This document shows positions 5,674-6,877 of a stretch of 6,877 nt of DNA, in pieces. The notes beneath the pieces were generated by a model that worked only from the letters and a program-made list of their open reading frames with translations, had not been told where the DNA came from and made no database searches. Source of the DNA: Burkholderiales bacterium (GTDB taxonomy: Bacteria > Pseudomonadota > Gammaproteobacteria > Burkholderiales > Burkholderiaceae_E); contig JAIYAG010000508.1 of assembly GCA_027489195.1 (NCBI GenBank), forward strand, positions 1-6,877. The letters are read 5' to 3'. A program made the position numbers and the translations under genes. Positions within the stretch are counted from its first letter, which is position 1, and each line of letters begins with the position of its first letter.

Positions 5674-6446
5674 GTCGACCAGGCCGCGAGGAATTCCTGC
5701 CAATGGTCGCCCTCGAGCGCGCCGAGCGTCTCGCGCGTGAGGGCCATCTCGGCGTCGTACTCGTCGGCGGTGAGCGCGCCTCGCATCAGCCGGAAGCGGT
5801 TGTACAGCAGCCAGGTGTTCGCGACGTCGGTCTCGCAGTAGTCGCGGATCTCGTCCTGCAGGCCCGCCTGCCAGGCGTCGTAGACCTGCGAGCCGTCCAT
5901 CCCGAGCTTGCCGGGGAAGCCGCACATCTTGGCGAGCTGATCGAGCGGTGCGGCGGCACGGCCGTTGTAGAGCGCGAGAAGGTCCATCAGGTCGGTGTGC
6001 CGCGAGTGATAGCGCGACACGTAGCTGTTCCACTTGAAGTCACGATCGTCCTCGCCCTGGTCCCAGTAGCGGTGCGCCTGCACCTTGTGGATCAGGCCGC
6101 GGTAATGCAGCACCTGCAGGTCGAAGCCCCCGCCGTTCCAGGACACCAGGTTCGGCGTGTACTTCTCGACGGTCCGGAAGAACCCCTGCACGAGCTTGCC
6201 CTCGTCGTCCGGTCCGCCGGCCAGCGACCGCACCCTCAGGCCGTCGGCGTCGCGGAACAGCATCGAGATGACGATGACCTTGTGCAGGTGCAGCGGCAGG
6301 AAGTCGCTCGCGCCGGAGGTCTGCTCGCGGCGGCGCGCGAGCGCGGCGGCGACGACCGCGTCGTCGTCACCGTCCAGGTCCCAGGCCGCACGCAATCCGG
6401 CGGCATCGGGGACGGTCTCGATGTCGAAGACCAGGATCGGGACCAT
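5670..6446 (-). CDS. Predicted 3'-5' exonuclease related to the PolB exonuclease domain
   Basis: This 258-residue protein belongs to the stand-alone DEDD exonuclease family described as related to the proofreading domain of DNA polymerase B. The DEDD pattern is visible: Asp8 and Glu10 in VFDIET (6-11), Asp109 in SWNGGGFD (102-109), and Asp207 with Tyr203 in DYCETD (202-207), the DEDDy arrangement. HTDLMDLL (150-157) is another conserved family block. No polymerase domain is present; the length suggests the nuclease domain alone, and no physiological substrate is known to me. GAGGG (6454-6458) lies 7 nt before the ATG and overlaps the nlpD stop; the gap to nlpD is 10 nt and rlmD overlaps by 4 nt, so the three genes are probably cotranscribed. 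DNA or RNA as substrate is undecided; repair or RNA processing are both possible. Confidence 0.88.
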   Translation of the reverse strand: MVPILVFDIETVPDAAGLRAAWDLDGDDDAVVAAALARRREQTSGASDFLPLHLHKVIVISMLFRDADGLRVRSLAGGPDDEGKLVQGFFRTVEKYTPNLVSWNGGGFDLQVLHYRGLIHKVQAHRYWDQGEDDRDFKWNSYVSRYHSRHTDLMDLLALYNGRAAAPLDQLAKMCGFPGKLGMDGSQVYDAWQAGLQDEIRDYCETDVANTWLLYNRFRLMRGALTADEYDAEMALTRETLGALEGDHWQEFLAAWST

Positions 6447-6456
6447 CGGGCGGCCC

Positions 6457-6877
6457 TCAGCGCTTCGGCAGGAACCGGGCCGGATCGACCGGCTTGCCCT
6501 GCTGCCGGATCTCGAAGTGCAGCCGCGGCGAGGTCGTGCCCGAGTCGCCGAGCTCGGCGATCTTCTGGCCGCGCTTGACCGACTGCCCTTCCTTGACCGC
6601 CAGCGTGCGGTTGTGTGCGTAGACCGACAGCAGCTCGTTGGCGTGCTTGACGATGACCAGGTTGCCGTAGCCGCGGGGTCCGTTGCCGCTGAAGATCACG
6701 CGCCCGTCGGCCGCGGCCACCACCGGGTCGCCGACCTTGCCCCCCAGGACCACGCCCTTGTTGCCCGATTCGGAGAACGACTGCATGACCTTGCCCGGCG
6801 AGGGCCAGGCCCATTCGCCCTCCGCGTCCGCTGCGACCGCGGGCGGTGCCGCGACGGCAGGAGGGGCCGCGGCGCCC
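6457..6877 (-). CDS. nlpD: NlpD, LytM (M23) domain amidase activator, C-terminal part (runs off right edge)
   Basis: NlpD is an outer-membrane lipoprotein that activates the cell-division amidase AmiC for septal peptidoglycan splitting. Only the last 139 residues are inside the window: an Ala/Pro linker, then the LytM domain from EWAWPSPGKV to RFLPKR. The match to E. coli NlpD is strong (GNKG, AADGRVIFSGNGPRGYGNLVIVKH, YAHN, LHFEIR). The Zn-ligand motifs of active M23 peptidases are degenerate: in HxxxD the His is Asn39 and the Asp is Val43 (window numbering), and the first His of HxH is Arg (RLH). The domain is therefore expected to be non-catalytic, in line with the NlpD/EnvC activators. 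The N-terminal lipoprotein signal and LysM domain lie beyond the edge. It is followed 10 nt later by the exonuclease gene, where rpoS would often be found. Confidence 0.92.
   Translation of the reverse strand, partial: GAAAPPAVAAPPAVAADAEGEWAWPSPGKVMQSFSESGNKGVVLGGKVGDPVVAAADGRVIFSGNGPRGYGNLVIVKHANELLSVYAHNRTLAVKEGQSVKRGQKIAELGDSGTTSPRLHFEIRQQGKPVDPARFLPKR

Noticed and set aside
4387..5841. 484-codon open frame on the plus strand opposite rlmD
   Set aside because: It is antisense to rlmD with its conserved catalytic motifs, has low-complexity Arg/His/Ala-rich composition and no recognisable domain. Long antisense frames are expected in very GC-rich DNA.
5674..6033. 120-codon N-terminal extension of the rlmD frame
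   Set aside because: It overlaps the exonuclease gene and translates to Arg/Ala-rich sequence without homology. The GTG at 5673 gives the normal RlmD N-terminus and a GTGA coupling overlap.
5703..6578. 291-codon open frame on the plus strand opposite the exonuclease gene and nlpD
   Set aside because: It has no ribosome-binding site or recognisable motif, and covers the junction of two well-supported minus-strand genes.
1..6877. Mobile element, CRISPR array, tRNA/rRNA gene or defence system
   Set aside because: I saw no transposase or integrase motif, spaced-repeat array, tRNA cloverleaf or defence-type domain; all space is accounted for by core genes and short intergenic regions.

Overview
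The window is a gene-dense, strongly GC-rich stretch of bacterial chromosome. Gene content, order and protein sequences point to a betaproteobacterium of the Burkholderiales type (inference from synteny and motifs, no search run). Everything identified is housekeeping. I found no transposase, integrase, phage gene, CRISPR array, RNA gene or toxin-antitoxin pair, and no convincing new multi-gene system.

Left block (1-3291, minus strand, read right to left): ndk, rlmN, pilF/pilW, then rodZ running off the left edge. ndk and rlmN are 70 nt apart, and two strong inverted repeats fill most of that gap. rlmN and pilF share a 4-nt GTGA overlap, and pilF and rodZ overlap by about 8 nt at a small tandem duplication. 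In related bacteria this cluster continues into ispG and hisS. It combines nucleotide balance, 23S rRNA/tRNA methylation, type IV pilus secretin assembly and control of rod shape.

Middle (3292-4353): a 272-nt divergent intergenic region, then yccA on the plus strand (a Bax-inhibitor-1 family membrane protein) with its own promoter and an intrinsic terminator. A plausible extended -10 promoter for ndk and a good sigma70-type promoter for yccA lie back to back, each beside a dyad that could be an operator.

Right block (4354-6877, minus strand): nlpD (only the C-terminal LytM domain is inside the window), a predicted DEDD-type 3'-5' exonuclease related to the PolB exonuclease domain, and rlmD. 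The genes are tightly packed (10-nt gap, then a 4-nt GTGA overlap) and are probably one transcript. The visible LytM domain lacks the metal ligands of active M23 peptidases, as expected for an amidase activator. The sigma factor gene rpoS, which usually follows nlpD, is absent here: nlpD runs straight into the exonuclease gene. This is the most notable genomic observation in the window. The others are small-scale: hairpins between ndk and rlmN, an alanine-rich insert in RlmN, a duplicated stop/start junction, and dyads at the two divergent promoters.
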